NCBI GenBank assembly: GCA_016713725.1 | Contig: JADJOO010000007.1 | Span: forward strand, 124,001-188,000 | Direction of reading: 5' to 3' | DNA from: Pseudomonadota bacterium | Lineage (GTDB): Bacteria > Pseudomonadota > Gammaproteobacteria > Steroidobacterales > Steroidobacteraceae | DNA length: 64,000 bases | Shown here: piece after piece, positions 27,034 through 35,142 of the stretch | Layout: the number at the start of each line of letters is the position of its first letter | Numbering within the stretch: the first letter of the stretch is position 1 | Notes under the pieces: model-generated | Databases searched by the model: none | Seen by the model: the letters and a program-made list of their open reading frames with translations, nothing else | What the model was told of the DNA's origin: nothing | Translations under genes and position numbers: made by a program

Positions 27034-27873
27034 TCAGGCCGGTTCGTGCTGCCAGACTCGCGGAAAGATCTCGCAGTCGAGGATGTCTCCATCCTGCAAT
27101 CCGGGATCGCAGGACGGTACCGCGACCTCGCCCGCGCGAACTCGGTAACGCGCGTCGTCGCCGCACCAGCGAGTCGAGACGGCACGTCGTCGTCGCGCGA
27201 GAGAACGATTGCCGGGGGCGCCATGGACCGTCATCGCGTTGAAAACAATGCAGTCTCCCGCCTCGACTGAAAAGCTGCCGATCGGGTACTGCTCGCGCCG
27301 GGCTTCGATGTCCGGCAATTGCGGCAACCCGGTGCCGGCGTAGGCACTGCCGTCGGCGAAGTGCTGCGGATTGAATTCCGTGCCCCACCGGTGCGAGCCC
27401 AGCACGAATTCCACGCAGTTCTCACGTGCGACGTCATCCAGGGCCAGCCATATGGCGCAGACCTGGTGACCCGAAACGGCCCAGTACGGCTGGTCCTGGT
27501 GCCAGGGCGTGCGTTGCTCGGTTCCCGGCTCCTTGACGATGACCTGGTCGAAGAAGAAATTGATCCGGCTCGCGCGCATGATTCGCGCCGCGATCAGTGC
27601 CGCGGGCGACTCGTGCACAAGCCGGCGGAACTCCGGCAGTCGCAACCACATGTCCTGATCGCCGAAGAAGAACCCGGGCTGCGAGCGATCGCCAAGCACC
27701 GCATGCGGGCCTGGGGTCGACATGCAGCGATCGACACCTGCACGCAGCAGGTCAAGCCAATCGGCACCGAAGACCCCAGACAGCAGCACGACGCCGTCGC
27801 GCTCGTAGGTTGCGACGTCGTCGGCTGTCACCTCGCGGAGCGGTGTCCCGTGCAGCATTGCGGTGTTCGTCAT
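27034..27873 (-). CDS. Phytanoyl-CoA dioxygenase (PhyH) family protein
   Basis: Fe(II)/2-oxoglutarate-dependent oxygenase of 279 residues. The metal triad is visible: WHQDQPYW (His and Asp of HxD) and, later, MTVHGAPGNRS with the distal His and the Arg that binds 2-oxoglutarate. The family hydroxylates acyl-CoAs, amino acids and natural products; the substrate here is unknown. The start overlaps the stop of the upstream aminoacylase-like gene (ATGA), so both come from one transcript starting near operator copy 3. In that context hydroxylation of a released amino acid or acyl group is plausible. Confidence 0.85.
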   Translation of the reverse strand: MTNTAMLHGTPLREVTADDVATYERDGVVLLSGVFGADWLDLLRAGVDRCMSTPGPHAVLGDRSQPGFFFGDQDMWLRLPEFRRLVHESPAALIAARIMRASRINFFFDQVIVKEPGTEQRTPWHQDQPYWAVSGHQVCAIWLALDDVARENCVEFVLGSHRWGTEFNPQHFADGSAYAGTGLPQLPDIEARREQYPIGSFSVEAGDCIVFNAMTVHGAPGNRSLARRRRAVSTRWCGDDARYRVRAGEVAVPSCDPGLQDGDILDCEIFPRVWQHEPA

Positions 27874-29570
27874 CGCGGCGTCTCGCGGGTGCTGCCCGCA
27901 TACGGCACGAAGCGACCAGCGAGCGCACCCGTCAGTGTGCCATCGAGCAGTGCAGGCGTGCCATTGACCAGCACGTGCTGGAATCCCTCGGCGTAGAGTT
28001 CCGGTTGATCCCAGGTCGAGCGGTCATGAACCGCAGCGAGGTCGAAGACGGCAAGGTCGGCCATAGCGCCGGGACGGATCACACCGCGATCGACGAGATT
28101 CAAATAGGCGGCGGATTGGCCGCTCATCTTGTGCACCGCCTCCGGCAGCGTCAGCACGCGTTCGTCCCGCACGTACCGGGCCAGGACGCGTGCGAAGCTG
28201 CCGCGGAAGCGAGGGTGGCCGCGCCCACCCTCGACGCCGCGCTCGCGTCCGTCGCTCGCCACCATCATCCAGGGTTGCCGCAACAGCTGACGCATTTCCG
28301 CTTCGTCGACAGCGCCCAGGGTCAGCTTGGCCCGCGCGCCTTCGACCTGTACGAGCTCTGCCAGTGCGTCGAAGGGCGTTACACCGCGTTCGGCCGCGAT
28401 GTCGACGAGCATTTGTCCCACCAGCCCTGGACGCGCGCTGCTCACGACCCGGAACGATTCGTAACCCACCGCCGTAACCCAGCTGTAGACGTCGGCGGCA
28501 GGGTGCTCGGTCGCTTTCTGCGCGGCTGCGCGCAAGCCCGGCGAGGCGAGGACTTCCCGCCACTGCGATTCCAACGACCTGAGCAGTTCGCGACGCTCAT
28601 GCTCGTCCAGGCGTGGATTCTCGAGTAGCGCTGCAGTCGCCGCCGCGGCCGAGCCGGCAGGTGGCACCAGGATCTCCATTGCAATCCGTGCCGCTGCGCC
28701 GTCGTAAGGATAGATATCGGCACTCACGGGGCCGGACTTCTGCGCGACTGCGAAGAGGTCGAGGATCCCCGGAACCTGGCCGAAGTTGCGCCGGCCAACC
28801 GCCTTCAGGTGCGCAATGTGTGCCTCGAGCCCGGCGCTGCGGCCGATGGCAAGGCCTTCAGCCAGCGAACCGAGCATGTCGTGCGCGGGGTCGCGGTCGT
28901 GCGTGTCGTAGCGACCGCCGTAATCCGCGGCGACCTTGGCAAGCGCCACGACCTCGTCCGTGGTCGCGTGACGTCCGGGCAGGTACATGAGGCCGGTCGA
29001 CAAGCCAATTGCCCCATCGCTCATGCCGACCCGCACCCGCTCGCGCATCTGGTCCAGTTCCTGCTGCGTGGCGGGTCGCGGCGCGTCGCCCATGACCGCA
29101 TGCCGGATGCCATTGTGACCCGCGTAGGTCATGTGATTGACGCCGATGCCGTCCTTGCCGAGGCGCCGTCGGAACTCGCGTGCCGCGAGCGGCTCGCTTT
29201 CGCCATCCACGCCGAAAACGGCCAATGTCACGCCCTGGCGCACCATGGCCGGGGTTGCGCGGTAGTCCGGGAATTCCACGTCCTCGTCGGCATGACTGTG
29301 AAGGTCGATGAAGCCGGGCGTCACGATCAGCCCGGTTACGTTGCGTTCGAGGCGTGCGACCGCGTCCGGCGGCGCCTGGCCGACCAGTACGATCCGGTCA
29401 CCCGCGACCGCTATGTCCGCACGGAAGGGCGGGGCGCCCGTGCCGTCGACGATCAACCCGCCGCGCAGCAGCACGTCGTAGGTTGGTGCAGTCCCGGTCG
29501 CAGCCGGGCCTGCGGGCGACGCCACCAACAGGCAGGCCAGCGCGGCCTGGAACAGGGATCGTGCGTGCAT
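27870..29570 (-). CDS. N-acyl-D-amino-acid deacylase-like amidohydrolase, exported
   Basis: Metal-dependent amidohydrolase of the D-aminoacylase group, 566 residues from the ATG at 29570 (GAGAGG upstream). It begins with a signal peptide (MHARSLFQAALACLLVASPA), so it should act in the periplasm. Family marks: LIVDGTGAPPFRADIAV, the HxH metal site IDLHSHADEDVEF, IGLSTGLMYLPG, HIAHLKAVG, and the catalytic Asp in MVASDGRERG, with VIRPGAMADLAVFD at the end. The Cys that binds zinc in D-aminoacylase (usually in a GNCG-type segment) is replaced here by GVDGES. The likely reaction is hydrolysis of N-acyl D-amino acids. It leads an operon with the PhyH gene, controlled from operator copy 3. Confidence 0.85.
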   Translation of the reverse strand: MHARSLFQAALACLLVASPAGPAATGTAPTYDVLLRGGLIVDGTGAPPFRADIAVAGDRIVLVGQAPPDAVARLERNVTGLIVTPGFIDLHSHADEDVEFPDYRATPAMVRQGVTLAVFGVDGESEPLAAREFRRRLGKDGIGVNHMTYAGHNGIRHAVMGDAPRPATQQELDQMRERVRVGMSDGAIGLSTGLMYLPGRHATTDEVVALAKVAADYGGRYDTHDRDPAHDMLGSLAEGLAIGRSAGLEAHIAHLKAVGRRNFGQVPGILDLFAVAQKSGPVSADIYPYDGAAARIAMEILVPPAGSAAAATAALLENPRLDEHERRELLRSLESQWREVLASPGLRAAAQKATEHPAADVYSWVTAVGYESFRVVSSARPGLVGQMLVDIAAERGVTPFDALAELVQVEGARAKLTLGAVDEAEMRQLLRQPWMMVASDGRERGVEGGRGHPRFRGSFARVLARYVRDERVLTLPEAVHKMSGQSAAYLNLVDRGVIRPGAMADLAVFDLAAVHDRSTWDQPELYAEGFQHVLVNGTPALLDGTLTGALAGRFVPYAGSTRETPR

Positions 29571-29606
29571 GAACGGGCCTCTCTCGACGGCGTTGCCTGG
29601 CTGAAA

Positions 29607-29621
29607 TTGGCCGATGGTCAA
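29607..29621. promoter_or_regulatory. Palindromic operator copy 3, in a divergent promoter region
   Basis: TTGGCCGATGGTCAA lies in the 99-bp gap between the divergent aminoacylase-like and P1-peptidase genes. Reading to the right, TTGGCC and TACGAT are 16 bp apart, a possible promoter. The flank CAATAT is shared with operator copy 4 at 33074. Confidence 0.65.
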
Positions 29622-29669
29622 TATACTATACGATAGACAAGACGTTTCACCCAGCGCGGACGGCAAACC

Positions 29670-30917
29670 ATGCAGTACCCGGTTCTGACCCTTCTCATGG
29701 TCGCTACTTTCGGCCTGGCGCCCATCCAGCCCGGCGACGCTGCATCGCCGCGTGCGCGCGATCTAGGCGTGCCGTTCCCGGGCACACCAGGGGCCTGCAA
29801 TGCGATCACTGACGTACCCGGCGTCGAAGTCGGCCACCGCACGCTGGTCGCGGGCGACGGTGTGCTGGTCATGGGCCGGGGACCGGTGCGGACAGGTGTC
29901 ACCGCGGTGTTCCCGCAGGGTCGGACTTTCGATGGGTTCGTGCAGGCCGGTGTGTTCGTTGCCAACGGGACCGGCGAACTCACCGGTCGTGCGCTCATCG
30001 AAGAAGTGGGACTCTTCAGTGGCCCGGTGATGCTCACCGGCACAGGCAGCGTGGGCGTCGTGCGCGACGCGGTCATCGGCTGGTACCGCAAGCGACTGGG
30101 TCCTGACGAGGAACGGCTGTTTCCCCACATCCTGCCGGTGGTCGGTGAGACGTACGACGGGTTTCTCAACGACACATTCGGCCAGCACGTCCGCGCCGAG
30201 GATGCCTTCGCCGCGATGGATACCGCGCGTGCCGGACCGGTCGCGGAAGGCAGCGTCGGCGGCGGCACCGGCATGATGGCATTCGCGTTCAAGGGCGGCA
30301 TCGGCACGTCCTCGCGCGTGCTGCCGGCGGAACTCGGCGGCTATACGGTGGGCGTGCTCGTGCAGGCGAACTTCGGCGGCCGCAGCCAGTTGACGGTCGC
30401 GGGCGTCCCGGTCGGCGCAGAGATCAAGGACCTGATGCCCTCGCGTGGGTCACGCAAGGACGGTTCCATCATTGCGGTCATCGCGACGGACGCGCCCCTG
30501 CTGCCGCATCAGCTGCGACGACTGGCGTTGCGGGCCACGCACGGCATGGCCCGAACGGGCGGCATGTCCGGCACGACGTCTGGCGACATCTTCCTTGCGT
30601 TCAGCACGGTCGCCGCCAAAACGGATGGACCTGGTCACCAGGTGGCTCGCTTCGTGGATTCGTTCGAGATGAACCCTGTACTTGAAGCCACGGCCCTGGC
30701 GACGGAAGAGGCCATCGTCAATTCGCTGGTCGCCAATGTCGCGATGACCGGTGTCAACGGCAACACCGTGCAGGCGCTGCCGCATGACCGGTTGCAGCGA
30801 GCGCTGCGCGACCATGGGCGGCTTGCAGCTGACGTCAGGACGTCGAATGCAACTGCTACGACAGCGAATGCACAGCCTGGCGGGTCCGACTCTGGCAGTC
30901 AGTGCGTTGCCCGATAG
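29670..30917 (+). CDS. P1-family peptidase, DmpA/BapA-like (beta-peptidyl aminopeptidase type)
   Basis: Ntn-type aminopeptidase of the S58/P1 family (DmpA, BapA), 415 residues with a signal peptide ending near GDAASPRA. Family landmarks: NAITDVPGVEVGH at the start of the mature chain, VGTGM-like SVGGGTGMMAF, and the self-cleavage site in KDGSIIAVIATDAPL, where the Ser becomes the N-terminal nucleophile of the beta chain. DmpA releases N-terminal L- or D-residues and BapA cleaves beta-peptides, so unusual peptides are the likely substrates. Its 3' end overlaps the convergent serine hydrolase gene by 19 bp. It lies to the right of operator copy 3. Confidence 0.9.
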   Translation: MQYPVLTLLMVATFGLAPIQPGDAASPRARDLGVPFPGTPGACNAITDVPGVEVGHRTLVAGDGVLVMGRGPVRTGVTAVFPQGRTFDGFVQAGVFVANGTGELTGRALIEEVGLFSGPVMLTGTGSVGVVRDAVIGWYRKRLGPDEERLFPHILPVVGETYDGFLNDTFGQHVRAEDAFAAMDTARAGPVAEGSVGGGTGMMAFAFKGGIGTSSRVLPAELGGYTVGVLVQANFGGRSQLTVAGVPVGAEIKDLMPSRGSRKDGSIIAVIATDAPLLPHQLRRLALRATHGMARTGGMSGTTSGDIFLAFSTVAAKTDGPGHQVARFVDSFEMNPVLEATALATEEAIVNSLVANVAMTGVNGNTVQALPHDRLQRALRDHGRLAADVRTSNATATTANAQPGGSDSGSQCVAR

Positions 30918-32317
30918 CCCGTCAGGCGGCCGTCCGCCACATGCATCGTGAAGCCCGATGCCGGACCTCGCTGCGGTACATCGAAGTCGAACGTCCACTC
31001 ATCATCCAGTGCCATTGCAAAGCGGTGCCGGCCGACGGGTACGAGCGGCAGGCCAGGTGCCTCGGCTCCGCCGATCTTCACCACCAGTGAACCGTTCTCG
31101 ATCGCGAACGTGTAGCGCTCCGGCCCGAACAGGAACGGGCGCAAGTCGAAGTCGCCGGCATAGCGCTCCAGTTCGACCGGTTTGATCGCAACGGGCAACG
31201 TGTCGGGCGCCTGGACGTCGAGCAGGATTCGCGCGAGCTTGCGCTCGAGCGAAACCGGCGACGGCATCAATCCCGCGCGGTTCGTCAGCACCACGATGGT
31301 CAGGTCCTCTGCCGGGTAATACGCATGGTCGGAATGAAAGCCGAAGATCTCGCCCGAATGCGACAACTTGCGATGCCCCCCGAATTCCGAATCGATCAGG
31401 CCTCCGAGCGCGTAAAGGTTGGCAGTGCCGTCCTGCAAAGGGACCGTGCGAGTGACGAGCGCGCGCAACGAAGGCGAGAACTGGGGCGAGGTGAACACCC
31501 CGCGCCGATACCGAGCGAGATCTTTCGCCGTGGACAACAGCGATCCTGCCGAGAACGGCACCAGGTAGTGCCATGGTGAAGCATTGTTCGTAACGCCGTT
31601 GCGCACACGATAGCCACGCACCCGGCCGGGCACGATCTCGGCATCATTGCCGCTGAAACTCCGCGTCATGCCGAGCGGTGCAAACACGTTCCTGCCCAGG
31701 TATTCGTAATAGTCGAGTCCGCTCGCCCTCTCGATGATCAGCCCAAGCAGGTAGTAGCCGGAATTGGTGTAGCTCCAGCGCGTGCCGGGCTCGAACTGCA
31801 GCGGCAACGGCGCAAAGTTCGCCACCATTTCGTCGCGCATCCATGCATTGCGCTCGAGCTTCGGATACAGCGGCGCGATCTCCGTGTAGTTCGGGATACC
31901 GGACGTGTGATCGAGCAGGTGGGACACGGTGACGTCGCGCGCAGGTCCGGCATAGTCGGGAAGCCACTTGCCGACGGTGTCGTCGAGCGACACCTTGCCC
32001 GCGTCCACCAGCTGCAGCGTGGCGAGCGCCGTGAACGACTTCGTGATCGAGCCGATCGCAAAGACGCTGTCGCTGCCCGGGGCGCGCTGCTCGGCAATGT
32101 CGGCGAGGCCGATCGAGAACTCGAACACGGTCTCACCCTTGCGGTCGACCAGCACGGTTACTGCCGGCGGTCCGGCGCGCTCGTAGAACTCCGCAACGGT
32201 GGCCGCGAGCCGCGTGCGCGTCTGTTCGGGCAGGGATTCTGCAATGGCAGGCCGCGCAAGCTGCAAGGACAGTGCGGACAGTCCGATCGCGATGAAGTGG
32301 ATGAACGTTTTATTCAT
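30899..32317 (-). CDS. Exported serine hydrolase, class C beta-lactamase / D-aminopeptidase fold
   Basis: Penicillin-binding-protein-like serine hydrolase of 472 residues. A signal peptide (to about RPAIAES) precedes the catalytic domain with SITK (nucleophile Ser and Lys), YTN (general base Tyr in WSYTNSGYY) and HSG in the KTG position. A C-terminal beta-rich domain of about 110 residues follows. This family includes D-aminopeptidases, esterases and linear-microcystin hydrolase MlrB, so cleavage of D-residue peptides is possible. Its start overlaps the stop of the enoyl-CoA hydratase gene (ATGA), so they form one operon reading left from operator copy 4. Confidence 0.88.
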   Translation of the reverse strand: MNKTFIHFIAIGLSALSLQLARPAIAESLPEQTRTRLAATVAEFYERAGPPAVTVLVDRKGETVFEFSIGLADIAEQRAPGSDSVFAIGSITKSFTALATLQLVDAGKVSLDDTVGKWLPDYAGPARDVTVSHLLDHTSGIPNYTEIAPLYPKLERNAWMRDEMVANFAPLPLQFEPGTRWSYTNSGYYLLGLIIERASGLDYYEYLGRNVFAPLGMTRSFSGNDAEIVPGRVRGYRVRNGVTNNASPWHYLVPFSAGSLLSTAKDLARYRRGVFTSPQFSPSLRALVTRTVPLQDGTANLYALGGLIDSEFGGHRKLSHSGEIFGFHSDHAYYPAEDLTIVVLTNRAGLMPSPVSLERKLARILLDVQAPDTLPVAIKPVELERYAGDFDLRPFLFGPERYTFAIENGSLVVKIGGAEAPGLPLVPVGRHRFAMALDDEWTFDFDVPQRGPASGFTMHVADGRLTGYRATH

Positions 32318-33072
32318 GGTGCTGATTTCGTGCGGGTGAGCAGGTCGAGGCAGGCCGTCATTTCGAACTGCAACGCGGCGTCGAGATGCGTGCGCGGTCC
32401 CGGGTCACGCAGGCCCTTGCGCGACCAGGCAAGGGCCTTTGCATCCAGGGCAGTGAGGCGTCCGGCAATCTCCAGAGCCTGCGACGCGAGGTCGGCTTCG
32501 GGGACGACGCGAGACACCAGGCCGATCTGCAATGCTTCGGCGGCGTCGATCCGGCGCCCTGTCAATATCATGTCCGTCGCGACACCCAGTCCAACGAGCG
32601 CAGGCAGGTAGTGGTAGGTACCGTTGGTGTGGAACAGCCCACGCCCGAGTTCCGGCAGCATGAAGTAGGCGGACGGGACCGTGATGCGCAGGTCGGCGGC
32701 CAGCGTGCATTCGAGGCCGAACCCGACCGCGAGCCCGTTGACGGCCGCGAGCGTCGGCTTGGACGAAGCGGCCAGCGCGCGCGTGATGCCTTGAATGTCG
32801 TCGATCGCACCGGCCACCGCTTCCGCGGAGGCGTCCATGCCGGCGATGTCGTCCAGGTCCTGGCCCGCGCAGAACGCACGTCCGGTACCGGTCAACACGA
32901 GTGCATGCCACGACGCTTCGCGTTCGAATCGCTCGGCGATTCCCCGCAGTTCCGCGTATGTCCCACGCCGGAATGCATTCAGGCAATCGGGGCGGGCGAA
33001 GCGGGCGACAGCCACGCCGTCGAGCACTTCCAGGTCGATGTCGTTCAATTCAGTACCCGTGCGACAGCACAA
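32314..33072 (-). CDS. Enoyl-CoA hydratase/isomerase family protein
   Basis: Crotonase-fold enzyme, up to 252 residues. It shows the oxyanion-hole segments GTGRAFCAGQDLDDIAG and KPTLAAVNGLAVGFGLECTLAADLRI, then PELGRGLFHTNGT in place of the usual PE-x-x-x-G-x-x-P, so one of the two catalytic glutamates may be absent. It probably acts on a CoA thioester of an acyl or side-chain acid released from the peptide substrate. No ATG fits: the longest frame begins with TTG at 33072, almost touching operator copy 4, and TTG at 33048 is an alternative; the leader must be very short. Confidence 0.82.
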   Translation of the reverse strand: MCCRTGTELNDIDLEVLDGVAVARFARPDCLNAFRRGTYAELRGIAERFEREASWHALVLTGTGRAFCAGQDLDDIAGMDASAEAVAGAIDDIQGITRALAASSKPTLAAVNGLAVGFGLECTLAADLRITVPSAYFMLPELGRGLFHTNGTYHYLPALVGLGVATDMILTGRRIDAAEALQIGLVSRVVPEADLASQALEIAGRLTALDAKALAWSRKGLRDPGPRTHLDAALQFEMTACLDLLTRTKSAP

Positions 33073-33073
33073 T

Positions 33074-33088
33074 TTGACCGATGGACAA
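33074..33088. promoter_or_regulatory. Palindromic operator copy 4, in a divergent promoter region
   Basis: TTGACCGATGGACAA, the cleanest copy of the motif, in the 96-bp gap between the divergent enoyl-CoA hydratase and YkvI-type transporter genes. It is followed by TAT like copy 3. The best -10 candidate for either direction is unclear. Confidence 0.7.
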
Positions 33089-33168
33089 TATTTATACCAA
33101 GATACAGTCGTGTCGCATAGTCACATCGTTCGCGACGGCAATCCACGCCACCGAGGGGGTCACGCGCG

Positions 33169-34250
33169 GTGATCGAGTCCGTCTGGCAACGGCGGTGGCT
33201 GCCGGCGTTCGCATTCATGTCGATCGTCATCGGCGGCGGCTATGCCACCGGCCGCGAGGTCGTGGAGTTTTTCCTGGCTGCCGGCCCGGTTGCAGGCCTG
33301 GCCGGTCTCGCGGTGACCGCGGCGACCTGGAGCGTGGTGGCGGCCTTGTCGTTCGAGCTCGCGCGGGAGGCATCGGCGTTCGATTACCGGCGATTCTTCC
33401 GGGTGCTGCTCGGTCGCGCGTGGCCGTTGTTCGACCTGAGTTACGTGGCCCTCCTGGTGCTCGTGCTTTGCGTGCTGGGTGCCGCGGCGGGCGAGATCGG
33501 CGTGACGCTGCTCGGCGTGCCGAAACTCGCCGGCGCCATCGTGCTGCTTTCGCTCGTCACGCTGTTTGCGTATTTCGGCACTGCGGCCATCGAGCGCCTC
33601 TTCAGCGTCTGGGGTATCGGCATGTGCGTCGCCTACGCCGCCTTGCTGGCGACGAGTCTCTGGCTATTCCGAGACTCGATCGTCGAAGTACTCGTCAGCA
33701 ATCCGGTGGCCAGTCGGAGCTGGGTGGCCGGCGGACTGCAGTACGCCGGCTACAACGTCGCGGTGATTCCCGCGATCCTCTATTGCGTGCGCTATCAGCG
33801 TTCGCGACGCGACGCGCTGGTCAGCGGCGCGCTGTGCGGCCCGATTGCGATTCTCCCCGGCCTCTGTTTGTACCTGGCCCTGCTTGCGGTCTATCCGGCC
33901 GCGCTCGATGCGCCGATACCGCTGCAACTCCTGTTGCAACGTATCGACCTCGCCTGGCTCAAGGTCGGACTGCAAGTCATGATTTTCGGTACGCTCGTGC
34001 AGACCGGCATCGGCGTGCTCAGGGATTTACCGCGAGGCTGTTCTCCGATGGCGAGGCAGGCGCGCGCAACGACGCACTGCGTCGCACGGCCACGTCCTTT
34101 GTCGTCGCCGCGTTCGCGATCCTGGTCGCGGACCGCGCAGGTATCGTGGCATTGATCGCACGGGGATACGGCACCCTGAGCTGGCTGATCATCGCGACGT
34201 TCGTGGTGCCGTTGCTGTGGAACCGCCTGGCAAGATTCTTTCGCACCTGA
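33169..34250 (+). pseudogene. YkvI-type membrane transporter, one frameshift
   Basis: Inner-membrane protein with about ten hydrophobic helices; it starts ESVWQRRWLPAFAFMSIVIGGGYATGRE, typical of the YkvI family (LeuT/APC-like fold, proposed amino-acid or small-solute carriers). The first frame ends with Arg-rich nonsense after GIGVLRD; from 34023 the -1 frame gives GFTARLFSDGEAGARNDALRR and a final helix to 34250. A missing C in the run at 34018-34022 would join them (GVLQGFTARLF), giving about 360 residues. It reads right from operator copy 4, so import of the cluster's cleavage products is a reasonable guess. Confidence 0.75.
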
Positions 34251-34269
34251 AACGGCTCGTCAGCGCCAT

Positions 34270-34380
34270 GACGCGCAACACGAATGCGTGGCCGACCTCG
34301 CTGAAGACAGGATCGGGCACGCCGACCACCGCCGCCATCGCGACGCCCGGTTGTGCTTCGAGCCCCCGTTCGGTCACCCG
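34270..34380 (-). pseudogene. Relic of an acyl-CoA synthetase C-terminal domain
   Basis: The minus-strand frame from about 34377 reads LEAQPGVAMAAVVGVPDPVF and then SEVGHAFVLRV, close to the AMP-ligase C-terminal motif (HPGV-x-EAAVVGVPDP, E-x-x-KAFVV). No N-terminal domain and no following catalytic Lys segment are present, so this is a fragment about 35 residues long. It lies at the edge of the hydrolase/TonB block and may be what is left of a ligase that once served it. Confidence 0.45.
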
Positions 34381-34473
34381 CGTGCAGGCGTGTAGGCTGC
34401 ATCAGGCGCCAGATCGACACGGTCTCGACGAGATCCGTGTATCCAGTCCCCGCAGGGCCTACGATAAGCTCAC

Positions 34474-35142
34474 ATGCTCGAACTCCGTGACGTTTCCAAG
34501 TCCTATGGCGGCCCGGCCGGCCGCTGCGTGCTCGACGGCGTAGCGCTCACCGTGGTGCCGGGCGAGTACGTGGCGATCGTCGGCGAATCCGGTGTCGGCA
34601 AGTCCACGCTGCTGAACCTGATCGCAGGACTCGATGTACCCGACAGCGGCCAGCTGCTGCTCGAAGGACGTGACCTCGCCCGGCTCGGCGAGGACGACCG
34701 AACCCAGGTCCGTCGCACCCGCATGGGGTTCGTGTTCCAGGCGTTCCACCTGTTGCCGCACCTGAGCATCGCCCGCAACGTCGCGTTGCCGCTGGCGTTG
34801 AACGGACTGGCGGGTCGCGCAGCCGACGACCGCGTGATGGAGTTGCTCGAAGCCGTGGGCCTGGCCGACCGCGCGTCCAGCTTCCCGCGCGAGCTGTCCG
34901 GCGGCGAGTCGCAGCGCGTCGCCGTGGCGCGCGCGCTGGCGCACCGTCCAGCGCTGGTGCTTGCAGACGAGCCGACGGGCAATCTCGATCCCGACAATGC
35001 GGCGATGATACTGGAAGTGCTGCGCGCGCAGATCAAGCGCGACAACGCAGCGGGCATCCTCGTCACGCATTCCGCCGCAGCGGCAGCTTCGACCGATCGT
35101 GTCTACGAACTCACGCGCGCCGGGCTGACGCTTCGAGCATGA
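34474..35142 (+). CDS. ABC transporter ATPase, LolD/MacB-like
   Basis: Cytoplasmic ATPase of 222 residues for an FtsX-type (type VII ABC) transporter. Motifs in order: Walker A GESGVGKSTLLN, Q-loop FVFQAFHLLPHL, signature LSGGESQRVAVARAL, Walker B LVLADEPTGNLD, H-loop VTHS. The family (LolD, YbbA, MacB N-domain) drives extraction of lipoproteins or export across the envelope. The stop overlaps the start of the permease gene (ATGA), so the two proteins form one complex. There is no adaptor gene beside it. Confidence 0.92.
   Translation: MLELRDVSKSYGGPAGRCVLDGVALTVVPGEYVAIVGESGVGKSTLLNLIAGLDVPDSGQLLLEGRDLARLGEDDRTQVRRTRMGFVFQAFHLLPHLSIARNVALPLALNGLAGRAADDRVMELLEAVGLADRASSFPRELSGGESQRVAVARALAHRPALVLADEPTGNLDPDNAAMILEVLRAQIKRDNAAGILVTHSAAAAASTDRVYELTRAGLTLRA

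Noticed and set aside
34019..34420. A complete minus-strand gene for an acyl-CoA ligase
   Set aside because: Only about 35 residues resemble the ligase family; the rest overlaps the transporter gene and has no matching sequence.
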